Numbered from the stretch's first letter, positions 9,042-17,325 are shown. The stretch is 40,350 nt of DNA from Victivallales bacterium (GCA_017964325.1 JAGCSE010000192.1:1-40350); one strand, 5' to 3'. Numbers and translations: made by a program. The notes: generated by a model not told the origin, from the letters alone.

Positions 9042-11360
9042 ATGGAACAACAGACCATCCAAGAACAACTCGACTTTCTCCGCAACGAAATCAGGCGCCA
9101 TGACCACCTCTATTACATTGAGGCGAAGCCAGAAATATCTGATTACGAATATGATAAACTGTATCAAAAGCTCCGAGAACTAGAAACCGCCCATCCCGAA
9201 CTCATCACGCCAGACTCACCCACACAACGCGTTTCTGGCAATCCGTTGACGGCTTTCCAGACTGTCCGACACAAGCTGCCCATGATGAGTCTGGACAACA
9301 CATACGATGCCGGCGACTTGCGGCGTTTCCATGAATATGTCGTCAAAGGGTTGGACGGCGAAAAACCGACTTATCTCATCGAACCGAAAATCGACGGCGT
9401 CAGCATTTCCATCCGATACGAGAATGGCATTCTCGTCCAAGCACTTACACGAGGAAACGGCAAGCAGGGAGACGATGTGACGGCCAACATCCGCACAATT
9501 CCGTCCGTTCCGCTCCGCCTCGCCGTGCCCAATCCGCCGCCCGTCTTCGAAGCCCGCGGTGAAGTCTATATGAGCCGCGAAGGTTTCCTCCATCTCAACG
9601 CCCGCCGCATCGCCAACAACGAAGAAGAATTCGCAAATGCCCGAAATGCAACGGCTGGCAGCCTTAAGCAACTGGATGCACGGCAGGTTGCGGAACGACC
9701 GTTGGATGTCCTTTTCTACGCCAACGGCGAAATCGTCGGTCTGAACATCAGCAGCCAGACGGAGCTTTTCGAGACTTTCAAACGATTCGGACTCAAAGTC
9801 CAGAAATGGATCCGTTCCGTCAACAGTTTGGAAGGCATTCTTGCCGCCATAGACGAACTGCACAAAGTCCGCGACTCGTTCCCGTACGACACGGATGGCG
9901 CCGTCATCAAGGTCGATAGCTTTGCACAACGTGAAGTCCTTGGCATGACAGCACATGCACCCAGTTGGGCAAAAGCTTTCAAATACGCTCCCGAACGCGC
10001 CGCCACACTGTTGAAAGCCATCACGGTGCAGGTCGGTAGAACTGGTGTCCTAACACCCGTCGCGGAATTGGAGCCGGTCGCATTGGCGGGATCCACCATC
10101 AGCCGCGCTACGCTCCACAACGAAGATGACATCCGTCGCAAAGACATCCGCATCGGCGACACCGTGCTGATTGAAAAGGCGGGAGAAGTCATTCCCGCCG
10201 TAGTCGAAGTCGTCATGTCCAAACGCCAACCCAATTCAGAACCATTTGATTTTGAAAAACATATAGGAGGAAAATGTCCGTCCTGCGGCGGTCCTGTCGA
10301 ACGGGATCCGCAGTTTGTGGCGTGGCGTTGCCTGAACGTGCAATGCCCTGCACAGAATGTCCGCCGCGTAGAATATTTTGCCGCACGCAACGCATTGGAT
10401 TTGGAGTCGCTAGGCGGCGTAGTCGCGGAGGCCCTCGTCGAACGCGGTCTTGTCTCTGAACCATTGGATTTGTATAATCTTACCCAAGAGCAACTTGCAT
10501 CGCTCAATCTTGGTACTGACGAAGCGCCGCGCGTCTTCGGCCCCAAAAACGCCGCCAAACTGCTGGCGGCCATCGAACGTTCACGCACGATGCCGCTGGC
10601 CAACTGGTTGCAAGCTCTTGGCATTCCAGAAGTTGGAGCCGCAACGGCCTATCATATCGGTCGTGTCCACAAGAACTTGCGCGAAGTCGCCGTTTCTGGC
10701 GTCCTGCGCGGACTCCTTATGGCGACTGGCAATCCCGTACCAGAAATTCAATTGGAAGACATTGCGACTCAACCTGTTCCACCTGCACCACCGAAACCCG
10801 AACCGCCTAAAACAGGACAAGGCTTGTTCGATTTCATGATGGAACCACCATCTGAAAACAAATCACAACCTATTGAAGACAAAAAAGAAACAACATCCGC
10901 CCTGCCCTCCATCGCCTCCCCGAAAGAACTCGTCTCACTCGGTCTGTTGCGTGGAAACAAGCCAGACGAATATGTCACAACCTCCATCGGGCCGAAAACC
11001 GCTCAAAGCGTTTTGACGTTCTTCGCGAGCGACACAGGCCGCAGCCTCCTGAAACGATTGGCAGAGCTAAACATCAACCCACAAGGCGGTTCCGCCTTGG
11101 AAACTTCCACAGAAGAAACAGCGCAAGAAGCGACATTGGCAGGAAAGACTTTCGTTTTAACGGGCACGCTTGCCTCCATGGACCGTGAAACCGCCTCTGC
11201 GAAAATTCGCGCAAAAGGCGGTGCCGTCGCATCTTCTGTCAGCCGCAATACGACCTATCTCGTGGCGGGAGCCAACACTGGAGCCCGCAAGACGGAAAAA
11301 GCCGCGCAACTCGGCGTGCAGGTCATCGACGAAGAGGCCTTCCTAAAGATGCTTCAGTGA
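9042..11360 (+). CDS. ligA: NAD-dependent DNA ligase LigA with an inserted proline-rich segment
   Basis: LigA seals nicks using NAD+. The 772-residue product is about 100 longer than usual. It contains the Ia domain ('RRHDHLYYIEAKPEISDYEYD'), the adenylation site KIDG with K116, the OB region, a zinc finger with C412, C415, C430 and C435, helix-hairpin-helix repeats and a C-terminal BRCT domain ('LAGKTFVLTGTLASMDRETA'). The extra length is a low-complexity proline/glutamate/lysine-rich insert, about residues 563-627, within the helix-hairpin-helix region. It carries 'GQGLFDF' (Q593), which resembles a sliding-clamp-binding peptide. The start is the family-typical 'MEQQTIQEQLDFLRNEI', though no ribosome site is seen upstream. 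A small stem (11375-11387) follows the stop codon. Divergent from recN. Confidence 0.96.
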   Translation: MEQQTIQEQLDFLRNEIRRHDHLYYIEAKPEISDYEYDKLYQKLRELETAHPELITPDSPTQRVSGNPLTAFQTVRHKLPMMSLDNTYDAGDLRRFHEYVVKGLDGEKPTYLIEPKIDGVSISIRYENGILVQALTRGNGKQGDDVTANIRTIPSVPLRLAVPNPPPVFEARGEVYMSREGFLHLNARRIANNEEEFANARNATAGSLKQLDARQVAERPLDVLFYANGEIVGLNISSQTELFETFKRFGLKVQKWIRSVNSLEGILAAIDELHKVRDSFPYDTDGAVIKVDSFAQREVLGMTAHAPSWAKAFKYAPERAATLLKAITVQVGRTGVLTPVAELEPVALAGSTISRATLHNEDDIRRKDIRIGDTVLIEKAGEVIPAVVEVVMSKRQPNSEPFDFEKHIGGKCPSCGGPVERDPQFVAWRCLNVQCPAQNVRRVEYFAARNALDLESLGGVVAEALVERGLVSEPLDLYNLTQEQLASLNLGTDEAPRVFGPKNAAKLLAAIERSRTMPLANWLQALGIPEVGAATAYHIGRVHKNLREVAVSGVLRGLLMATGNPVPEIQLEDIATQPVPPAPPKPEPPKTGQGLFDFMMEPPSENKSQPIEDKKETTSALPSIASPKELVSLGLLRGNKPDEYVTTSIGPKTAQSVLTFFASDTGRSLLKRLAELNINPQGGSALETSTEETAQEATLAGKTFVLTGTLASMDRETASAKIRAKGGAVASSVSRNTTYLVAGANTGARKTEKAAQLGVQVIDEEAFLKMLQ

Positions 11361-11397
11361 AGGCGCAGGGCGTAATGGCGTTGCCATCACGTGGTTT

Positions 11398-11509
11398 GAC
11401 ATGAGACGAGAGACGTGAGACGTGAACAGAAGACATTAGACGAAAAAACACTAGCCACTTGCTTTTAGCTTTTAGCTCTGCGAAGCAGCTAACCACTAAC
11501 CACTAAATT
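11398..11509. repeat. heptad-phased repeat block between ligA and the zinc-ribbon gene
   Basis: Sixteen consecutive 7-bp units keep one phase although the unit changes along the block. First are variants of GACGTGA (four units from 11398), then degenerate A-rich units, then GCTTTTA twice (11461-11474). The block ends with CTAACCA twice (11489-11502) and CTAAATT (11503-11509). The final unit contains the stop codon (CTA, read as TAG) of the minus-strand gene. The same 7-bp period recurs at other gene ends in the window. Confidence 0.85.
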
Positions 11510-12114
11510 TCTTCGTCTTTCATCTTCTGGTACTGCATCCGCAGAAATTCAGGAATATCCCGTGACCGAAACAACTGCCATGCGCACCAGACATACACAA
11601 GCCCGAAGATGATGCAGCCCAGCAGCAGCACGGGATTGACATCGCCGTTCTTCTTGACAATCTGGACGATCATCTTCACCGCCCAGCCGAGCATGCCCAG
11701 ACCGCTGATGAACGACACGACCATCAAGCCTTGCGTCAGCCAGCGATAGCCGTTGTTCCATATCAGCCAGAAAATCCACCCCACGATTATGCAGGCCAGA
11801 AATACGCGGAAGAGAGGGACTTCCATCGTGCGGTTCTCGTCGGTCAACAGGAAGACGTTCGTCGCCGCCCACGTGATCAGCGGTGCGCCCAGAAGCCCCA
11901 TGATGACGCCGAGAAGAATGCGTCCATGCCGTTGGCATTGCGTCATGTGCTCTTCCATGACAAACGCGTACGACGGCACCTTGCCGTTTTCGTCCAGCTT
12001 GTAGTCCGGTTCGCCGCGCTCTTCGTATTTCGATTCGAAGCCGCAATTCGGGCAGATGTTGTGGCTGAAGACCGAATCTTTATGACAATGGGGGCATTTC
12101 TGTATCTGCTTCAT
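11503..12114 (-). CDS. zinc-ribbon membrane protein of unknown function
   Basis: A 203-residue protein. It starts with a double CxxC zinc ribbon (C7, C10 and C21, C24: 'CPHCHKDS...ICPNCGF'), followed by a short hydrophilic stretch and four hydrophobic segments from about residue 67 ('ILLGVIMGLLGAPLITWAA' onward). It ends with a charged tail rich in Met, Lys and Glu. Small zinc-ribbon membrane proteins of this sort are common and mostly uncharacterised; I cannot name a function. It is convergent with ligA, and its stop codon lies in the last unit of a heptanucleotide repeat block. It is divergent from the isomerase-like gene at 12241. No clear ribosome site is visible. Confidence 0.75.
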   Translation of the reverse strand: MKQIQKCPHCHKDSVFSHNICPNCGFESKYEERGEPDYKLDENGKVPSYAFVMEEHMTQCQRHGRILLGVIMGLLGAPLITWAATNVFLLTDENRTMEVPLFRVFLACIIVGWIFWLIWNNGYRWLTQGLMVVSFISGLGMLGWAVKMIVQIVKKNGDVNPVLLLGCIIFGLVYVWCAWQLFRSRDIPEFLRMQYQKMKDEEI

Positions 12115-12240
12115 GCTTTTTTCCCGACAACGTATTGGAAATATTCTCTTTTTAGGGCATATTGTTTAAACGACGGATTTTTATTAATGTAATATCATCC
12201 TCATAAACTGCTAATTTTTCCATTCGACAAGGAGAAAAAC

Positions 12241-13626
12241 ATGCCTGCAAAAATTGGTCTTCTGCCATTCTACATCGCTCTTTACGACAAAACAAACCCC
12301 AAGCGCCGCCCACAGATGCAGGCCAACGCGGATCTTATCGCGGAGGAAATCCGCAAACTCGGCGTTGAAGTCGTCCAAGCCCCCATCTCCTGCGTCAAGC
12401 CGGAGTTTGAAAAATCCATCAAGTTGCTGGAAGACAACAAGGTAGATGCCATTGTGACGCTCCATCTCGCCTATTCGCCGTCATTGGAATCCATCGACGC
12501 CGTCGCGGGGACGGACATTCCCGTCGTCATTTTGGATACCACGCCGGACTATGATTTCAACTTCAACGTCGATTGCGGCGAGAAAATCGGTCCGAACCAC
12601 GGCATCCACGGCGTGCAGGATTTCTCCAACCTCCTCATCCGCAGGAAGAAGCCGTTCGTCTTGGTCGCCGGCCACTGGAAGCATTCAGCCGTCATCACCG
12701 CCAAGCTGAAGACCGCCCTTGAAGCCGCCACAGCCGCGTCGAAATTCCGCAACTCCCGCGTCGGCATCATCGGCAAGCCGTTTGAAGGCATGGGCGATTT
12801 CGCCGTCCCGTATGACAAATTGAAGCAGGACTTCAACATGACCGTCGTCACGTATGACCAGAAAGACCAGCCGACCGACGCGGATTTCGACAAGAAGGTC
12901 GCCGCCGAAATGGAAGCGGACAAGCAGCGTTTCATCACCGACAAGCTGACGCCGGAAGCCCACAAGACGACCGCCGAAACCTGCATCCGCGTCCGCGACT
13001 GGATGGAAGCCCAGAAGCTTGACGCCTTCACCGCCTCCTTCTTGGACGTCAACCGGAAGGACGGCTGGGATACCGTCCCCTTCCTCGAAGCCTCCAAAGC
13101 CCTCGCACGCGGCACAGGCTATGCGGGAGAAGGCGATGTTTTGACCGCAAATCTCGTGTCCGCAATGCTTTCCATCTATCCCGAAACGACATTCACGGAG
13201 ATGTTCTGCCCGGACTGGCAGAACGACCAGATCTTCCTCTCCCACATGGGCGAGGCCAATGTCGATCTCTACGCCGCGAAGGGGAATCTCGTCTCCAAAC
13301 CTTATAATTTTAGCGACACGGGCAGCCCCGCCGTCGCCTACGGCATCTTCAAGCCAGGCCCCGCGATTCTCGTCAATCTCGCGCCGATTCAAGACGGCAA
13401 ATACCGTCTGCTGATTTGCAACGGCATCTGCCATGCCCCCGAAAATCCGGCCCCTGTCGAGTGCATCAAAGGATGGTTCAAGCCGAAGAAGAACCTGCCG
13501 GAATTCCTCGAAACCTACAGCAACAACGGCGGTACGCACCATTCCGCACTATGCTACAACGCTGATCCGCAAGTGCTTGTGTATTTTGCAAAACTCATGG
13601 GCTTCGAAGTCGTTGAAGTCTGCTAA
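12241..13626 (+). CDS. L-fucose/L-arabinose isomerase-like protein
   Basis: A 461-residue cytosolic protein that looks like the fucose/arabinose-isomerase superfamily (COG2407-like). The N-terminal half has alternating strands and helices ('KIGLLPFYIALYDK', 'EEIRKLGVEVVQAP', 'DAIVTLHLAYSPS', 'DIPVVILDTTPDYDF'). A second domain has 'SRVGIIGKPFEGMGDF'. The C-terminal part contains 'LTANLVSAMLSIYPETTFTEMF', typical of the metal-site half. Such enzymes interconvert aldoses and ketoses; the substrate cannot be read here. A good ribosome site (AAGGAG) lies just before the ATG. It is followed 39 bp later by an oxidoreductase in the same direction, which suggests a small carbohydrate-catabolism operon. 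The stop codon TAA is part of the first unit of a CTAACCA tandem repeat. The alternative is an uncharacterised relative without isomerase activity. Confidence 0.72.
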   Translation: MPAKIGLLPFYIALYDKTNPKRRPQMQANADLIAEEIRKLGVEVVQAPISCVKPEFEKSIKLLEDNKVDAIVTLHLAYSPSLESIDAVAGTDIPVVILDTTPDYDFNFNVDCGEKIGPNHGIHGVQDFSNLLIRRKKPFVLVAGHWKHSAVITAKLKTALEAATAASKFRNSRVGIIGKPFEGMGDFAVPYDKLKQDFNMTVVTYDQKDQPTDADFDKKVAAEMEADKQRFITDKLTPEAHKTTAETCIRVRDWMEAQKLDAFTASFLDVNRKDGWDTVPFLEASKALARGTGYAGEGDVLTANLVSAMLSIYPETTFTEMFCPDWQNDQIFLSHMGEANVDLYAAKGNLVSKPYNFSDTGSPAVAYGIFKPGPAILVNLAPIQDGKYRLLICNGICHAPENPAPVECIKGWFKPKKNLPEFLETYSNNGGTHHSALCYNADPQVLVYFAKLMGFEVVEVC

Positions 13627-13650
13627 CCACTAACCACTAACCACTAACCA
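13623..13650. repeat. CTAACCA heptamer repeated four times
   Basis: Four perfect copies of the 7-bp unit CTAACCA, followed by the related CTCAAGG that carries the ribosome site of the next gene. The stop codon of the isomerase-like gene (13624-13626) lies inside the first copy. The repeat therefore fills nearly the whole 39-bp intergenic gap of this two-gene operon. The same unit occurs at 11489-11502. Confidence 0.95.
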
Positions 13651-13665
13651 CTCAAGGAAAACATC

Positions 13666-14907
13666 ATGGGCATCAGCATCGGCATGGTCGGCCTGGGCTC
13701 TTTCGCGTCCTGCTTCGTCGATCTCTTCAAATCACATCCGCTCGTTGACCGCATCGCGTTCTGCGACCGCGAACCGGACCGCGTCCAGAAATGGGCGGAC
13801 AGCACGTTCATGGCCAACAAATTCAATCCGAAAGACCGCTACTATTCCATAGAGGACATGTGCAAGGCGGATCTGGACGCCATCGTCATCATCACCCAGC
13901 CGTGGCTCCACGCGGGACAGGCCATCCAAGCCATGGAGGCCGGAAAAGACGTCTATTCCGCCGTCCCGATCATCAGCATTCCCGACGATGATGAGACGCT
14001 CGACTGGATTGGAAAAATCATCGACACATCCGTCCGCACCGGCAAGCACTACATGCTCGGCGAGACGACCGTCTTCCGCCCGCAGACGCAGTTCTGCATG
14101 CGCAAGGTGAAGGAAGACGCGTTCGGCGATTTCGTCTATGCGGAAGGCGAATACTGCCACGACGTCGATTCAGCCTGCAACCTCCGTCAAGTCCACGCCT
14201 CCCGCGCCGCCTCAAAAGCCGGACAGGAAGGTGAAATTCTCATGCAGAAATATTTCGAGCGTGGTTGCCTGACTGGCCCGATGCATTATCCAACTCATTC
14301 CTGCGCAGGACCTTGCATCGTCATGGACACATGGGCGACCAAGGTCACCTGCTACGGTTTCAAAAACCGCGACAACGACCCGCATTTCGCGCATAGCGCC
14401 TTCTCCAACGAATTCGGTTTCTTCAAAATGGCCAACGGAGCCACCGTCCGCATCGCCGAAACACGCGAAGCCGCGGGACGCCTCTCATCCGTCGAAAGCG
14501 AAATCTTCCGCGTCCTCGGCACACGCGGCTCCTTCTCCGAAGACACGTGGTACTACAACGGCCGTACGAACCCCACGGATGCGAAGGTCATCCCGCCTGT
14601 TAAACTGTCCCATGCGGAAATGTTCGACAAGCTGCCGGAAGACGTCGAATTCGCCTTCAAACAGGCTCTCAACAAGAATCTCACCGTCGAACAATTGAAA
14701 GACACAGATTTCAAACCGACGGGCCACGGCGGTTCGCATCCCTATCTGGTCCATGAGTTTGTGTCATCCGTCGCTGAACATCGTCAATCCATTATCAATC
14801 CGTGGATTGCCGCTCGTTTCATGACGATGGGCGTCATGGCGCACAAGTCCGCTTTGAGAGACGGCGAAACGTTGAACGTTCCGGATTGGGGTCTCCCGCC
14901 GCAGTAA
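13666..14907 (+). CDS. Gfo/Idh/MocA-family oxidoreductase
   Basis: A 413-residue NAD(P)-dependent dehydrogenase of the Gfo/Idh/MocA family, which acts on sugars, inositols or their derivatives. The N-terminal Rossmann fold has the nucleotide-binding glycine motif 'IGMVGLGSFAS' (residues 5-15). This is followed by the family pattern of 'DAIVIITQPWLHAGQAIQAMEAGKDVYSA', in which the E-K-P-like motif is altered to 'GKDVYSAVP'. The C-terminal alpha/beta domain contains 'HYPTHSCAGP', consistent with the substrate side. A ribosome site (AAGGAA) lies about 8 bases before the ATG. Its position directly behind the isomerase-like gene suggests both act in one sugar pathway. The substrate is unknown. Confidence 0.9.
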   Translation: MGISIGMVGLGSFASCFVDLFKSHPLVDRIAFCDREPDRVQKWADSTFMANKFNPKDRYYSIEDMCKADLDAIVIITQPWLHAGQAIQAMEAGKDVYSAVPIISIPDDDETLDWIGKIIDTSVRTGKHYMLGETTVFRPQTQFCMRKVKEDAFGDFVYAEGEYCHDVDSACNLRQVHASRAASKAGQEGEILMQKYFERGCLTGPMHYPTHSCAGPCIVMDTWATKVTCYGFKNRDNDPHFAHSAFSNEFGFFKMANGATVRIAETREAAGRLSSVESEIFRVLGTRGSFSEDTWYYNGRTNPTDAKVIPPVKLSHAEMFDKLPEDVEFAFKQALNKNLTVEQLKDTDFKPTGHGGSHPYLVHEFVSSVAEHRQSIINPWIAARFMTMGVMAHKSALRDGETLNVPDWGLPPQ

Positions 14908-14910
14908 GTC

Positions 14911-15002
14911 CCGCGGTGCGTCCCGCCTGCGGGTGAGAGGTTCCGCAGTGCGTCCCGCCTGCGGGTGAGAGGTTCCGCAGTGCGTCCCGCCTGCGGGTGG
15001 GA
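14911..15002. repeat. 32-bp tandem repeat, three copies, each with a hairpin
   Basis: Units start at 14911, 14943 and 14975 (the last is incomplete, 28 bp). They are nearly identical and begin three bases after the TAA of the oxidoreductase gene. Each contains CCCGC-CT-GCGGG, a 5-bp stem with a 2-base loop, so three small GC hairpins sit in a row. A related GC hairpin is at 29883-29895. They may act as transcription or mRNA 3'-end signals, or may be mobile-repeat remnants. Confidence 0.9.
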
Positions 15003-15023
15003 TGCCGTCCTGCTGCTTTCAAT

Positions 15024-15074
15024 GAGACAACTGGGACAACTGGGACAACTGGGACAATTTCCTTTTGTCCCAGT
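15024..15074. repeat. 9-bp tandem repeat merging into a 10-bp stem-loop
   Basis: Four copies of a 9-bp unit (GGGACAACT and variants) run from 15024 to 15059. The last unit forms the left arm of a perfect inverted repeat, ACTGGGACAA at 15048-15057 with TTGTCCCAGT at 15065-15074, with a 7-base loop. The stem ends 26 bases before the lipoprotein ATG. It lies either at the 3' end of the preceding transcript or in the 5' leader of the next. Confidence 0.85.
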
Positions 15075-15099
15075 CATCACACTTCAAGTTGGAGAAACC

Positions 15100-16947
15100 A
15101 TGCGTCGATCCTTTGGAAAAATCCTTTGCTTCGTGTCGTTGCTTCTCTTGATGACTGGCTGTTGCCGTATATATACGGAACTGGGAGGCGACACAAGCCC
15201 CGCCAAGCGTCCTCCGCAGCGTTTTTTCTGCGGCACGGGAACGGCTTTATTAGCAGGAAAGTATCTCGGCTCTCTCATCTGGGTCGATGTGCCGATTGAA
15301 CTTGCGGCGGACATCGTATGCCTGCCTTTGGACATCGCCATTTACACGCATTACCGCCTGAATCCTCCGTTGGCGTTGCTTGTCAAAAACAACCAGTTGG
15401 ACAAACTTGCAAAGGCTTTGGAAAGAGGCGCCGATCCAAACTACATCGACAGACGCTTCGGTCCGTACACGCCTTTGTGGATGGCTTCCGCGCAACATAA
15501 TGTCGAAGCCTACAGGATGCTGCTCGAACATGGAGCGCAGATTGATGCGTCATCAGGCTACGGAATGCCGTACAGAGATGAATGGCGAGACCGTGAAATC
15601 ACGCTTCTCGCTCTGCGGCATGGACTTCCGGAAACAAGGGCAAAAGACCCAAATTCAAAGCGTAATGTCAACGAATGGGTCGGCGGATGGATGAAGGCGG
15701 TGACCGACGCCCCTCCGAAACCGGAAGACGTCAGCCAAACGTTTGAAGTCATCGAACTGCTTCTGAAACACAACTTCCCTGTCAATAACTATTTTGGCAG
15801 AACCGATGACGGCGAAACGGGTATAACGGCTCTGGACAAGGTTCTCCTCAAACGAGAACTTCCTCCTGAGGAAAAGGCGAAGATGGTTTCGTTGCTCCGC
15901 GCCCACGGCGCCAAAACCTATCCCGAACTTGCGAAGGAGAATCCGAAACTCCCGCATCTCAATCTCGACGGCATCGCCGTTCCACCTCAGTTCCAGCCTG
16001 TTGTCGATTTGATGGAACATTCCGTGGAGGCGGCGGCATATCGCGTCACGGACAAGCATCCCACGCTCGAAGGCCCGTTGCTCATCTTCGACTACCTGCC
16101 TTTGAAAGACGCCAAGGCTCAAAAGCCTTATTTCAAGACCATCGCCCTGCATCGGCGGAAATCCCCCACCGAATGGAACCAGAAAATCGAAAAAATAGAC
16201 GTGCCCGCCGTCTTCAGGATGATTCTGACGGACAAGGGCCGCAAAGTTCCGTCGCAGTTTGACGACAGCCTGCCAAGGCTGATGGCCATATCAGAAAAAT
16301 GGATTTCGTTGCCGACCTGCGAGATGTATGTCGCCTACAATCCTTTGACCGGATACAGTAATTCGGATCTGGAATCCATTGTCGGGTTGTCATATCCGCC
16401 GACCGAAAGCATTTACAACTACCGTATGAAGATTTGGGGGCCGTCTGGCAGGTATCCAAGAGACTCTTATTTCTTCATGAACGGTTTCATGGGAAAAGAG
16501 GATCCAATGCTCATCGAAGAATCGCCGGAAGCGACCGACGCCTTGAAACGCCTCCGCGTCAAGACGGCGGAAATGCAGTTGCAAGGCGAATGGCGCGCAA
16601 TCCGCAGCAAAAACAACAACAAGTTAATCCATTTTGTGTTCACGACACATCGGACGCTTGAGGAATTGAAGGAATGCGAATACCCTGTCGCGCCGTATCC
16701 GAACGAACTGATTGTCGATGCAAGCCTGACGGACTACAAGATTCCTGAAAAACCGTATGAATGGCACAGTTTGTCTTACAGGAACCAATCCTATAATGGA
16801 TACTGGAATCTAAACAACAGTTGCAGCATAAAGCATCCATACGATGCGTTGATTCTGCGTGGTGACGCCGTTCCCCAGGAAACAATCAAAAAATTCGCGC
16901 CAATCTTCGAAGAACTGTTCTATCACTCTGATCTTGATGCTAAATGA
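15100..16947 (+). CDS. ankyrin-repeat lipoprotein
   Basis: A 615-residue predicted lipoprotein. The start at ATG 15100 (ribosome site GGAG at 15091-15094) gives a clean signal peptide with lipobox ('LLLLMTGC', Cys23). An in-frame ATG at 14965 would prepend 45 residues translated from the intergenic repeats and is rejected. After a short linker, about residues 85-170 show ankyrin repeats ('DKLAKALERGADPNYID', 'TPLWMASAQHNVEAYRMLLE'). A further, weaker repeat follows around residues 210-265. The C-terminal ~350 residues belong to no family I recognise. The protein probably sits on a periplasmic or surface membrane face and binds other proteins. It stands alone, with repeats upstream and a 557-bp gap downstream. 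Confidence 0.85.
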   Translation: MRRSFGKILCFVSLLLLMTGCCRIYTELGGDTSPAKRPPQRFFCGTGTALLAGKYLGSLIWVDVPIELAADIVCLPLDIAIYTHYRLNPPLALLVKNNQLDKLAKALERGADPNYIDRRFGPYTPLWMASAQHNVEAYRMLLEHGAQIDASSGYGMPYRDEWRDREITLLALRHGLPETRAKDPNSKRNVNEWVGGWMKAVTDAPPKPEDVSQTFEVIELLLKHNFPVNNYFGRTDDGETGITALDKVLLKRELPPEEKAKMVSLLRAHGAKTYPELAKENPKLPHLNLDGIAVPPQFQPVVDLMEHSVEAAAYRVTDKHPTLEGPLLIFDYLPLKDAKAQKPYFKTIALHRRKSPTEWNQKIEKIDVPAVFRMILTDKGRKVPSQFDDSLPRLMAISEKWISLPTCEMYVAYNPLTGYSNSDLESIVGLSYPPTESIYNYRMKIWGPSGRYPRDSYFFMNGFMGKEDPMLIEESPEATDALKRLRVKTAEMQLQGEWRAIRSKNNNKLIHFVFTTHRTLEELKECEYPVAPYPNELIVDASLTDYKIPEKPYEWHSLSYRNQSYNGYWNLNNSCSIKHPYDALILRGDAVPQETIKKFAPIFEELFYHSDLDAK

Positions 16948-17032
16948 GTATCATTGATGGTTTGATTGGGAAATCTGTTTAGTAGCTCATATTTTATGCC
17001 TTTGCGTCAAAATGAAAACGTTAAAATTTTAT

Positions 17033-17060
17033 TTGACAATCAACTTTTCTCGTTTATATT
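17033..17060 (+). promoter_or_regulatory. sigma-70-type promoter upstream of the structured leader
   Basis: A perfect TTGACA at 17033-17038, a 16-base spacer and TATATT at 17055-17060 in A/T-rich DNA form the best promoter match in the window. Transcription would start near 17067 and run through the small ORF at 17104 and the large RNA fold at 17183-17325 before reaching the adhesin gene at 17505. It could drive either a free-standing RNA of about 260 bases or the surface-protein operon. Confidence 0.6.
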
Positions 17061-17103
17061 TTTAGTTATATTATTATATGTCAACTAATCAAATAGGAGA
17101 TTA

Positions 17104-17148
17104 ATGTCCTCTTCCCAAAACGAAAAGAAAGTATTTCATATAAAATAG
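17104..17148 (+). CDS. possible 14-residue leader peptide
   Basis: A short ORF (MSSSQNEKKVFHIK) with a good ribosome site, AGGAG at 17095-17099, although the 4-base spacing is short. It sits between the promoter at 17033-17060 and the fold at 17183. It is not enriched in one amino acid, as classical attenuator leaders are, so amino-acid-sensing attenuation is not supported. It could be a chance ORF. Confidence 0.3.
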   Translation: MSSSQNEKKVFHIK

Positions 17149-17182
17149 TTGCGATTTTTATTGCAATACCCCAGTGCTTGGC

Positions 17183-17325
17183 GAATACTCGAAAACTACC
17201 ACTTTTCAAAACGCATCTAAGCAGCCAATGAACGCACCTTGATGGAAAAGGTGTTGTCTGTTCATGATTTAGATGCAGGATGTGGTAGTCCTTCGAGTAT
17301 TCATGAAACAGACAACACCTTTTTT
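17183..17325 (+). ncRNA. long structured RNA with mutually exclusive terminator (switch-like leader)
   Basis: One fold nests five perfect stems: 17183-17193 with 17292-17302 (11 bp), 17196-17202 with 17282-17288 (7 bp), 17213-17220 with 17269-17276 (8 bp), 17228-17233 with 17260-17265 (6 bp), and 17235-17240 with 17248-17253 (6 bp). The last stem closes a loop of seven bases. The alternative fold pairs 17246-17266 with 17302-17323 (21 bp, one bulged A) and ends in six Ts. The two inner stems use the same bases as this terminator, and the three outer ones would be trapped in its loop, so the folds exclude each other. This could be a riboswitch or attenuator controlling the adhesin operon 180 bp downstream, or a small RNA with its own terminator. 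It matches no riboswitch class I know. Confidence 0.6.
17246..17325 (+). terminator. intrinsic terminator of the structured leader
   Basis: The left arm 17246-17266 pairs with the right arm 17302-17323, with one bulged A at 17306, and TTTTTT follows at 17320-17325. The loop is long (35 bases) and contains the 3' arms of the competing outer stems. The combination of strong GC/AT stem and T run is a canonical Rho-independent terminator. Confidence 0.65.

Noticed and set aside
9716..10624. A 302-codon minus-strand ORF inside ligA
   Set aside because: It is antisense to conserved LigA domains, and its translation is low-complexity Ser/Arg/Thr with no recognisable fold.
14911..15002. CRISPR-like array of 32-bp repeats
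   Set aside because: The units are directly adjacent with no spacers between them, and no cas genes are present. It is an ordinary tandem repeat.
15250..16152. Minus-strand ORFs within the ankyrin lipoprotein gene
   Set aside because: They are antisense to a gene with a clear signal peptide, lipobox and ankyrin repeats, and show no domain of their own.
17183..17325. Retron msr-msd or 6S RNA interpretation of the structured leader
   Set aside because: No reverse transcriptase is nearby for a retron. A 6S RNA would need one large central bubble and no strong competing terminator using the same bases. The attenuator-like reading fits better, though 6S is not fully excluded.
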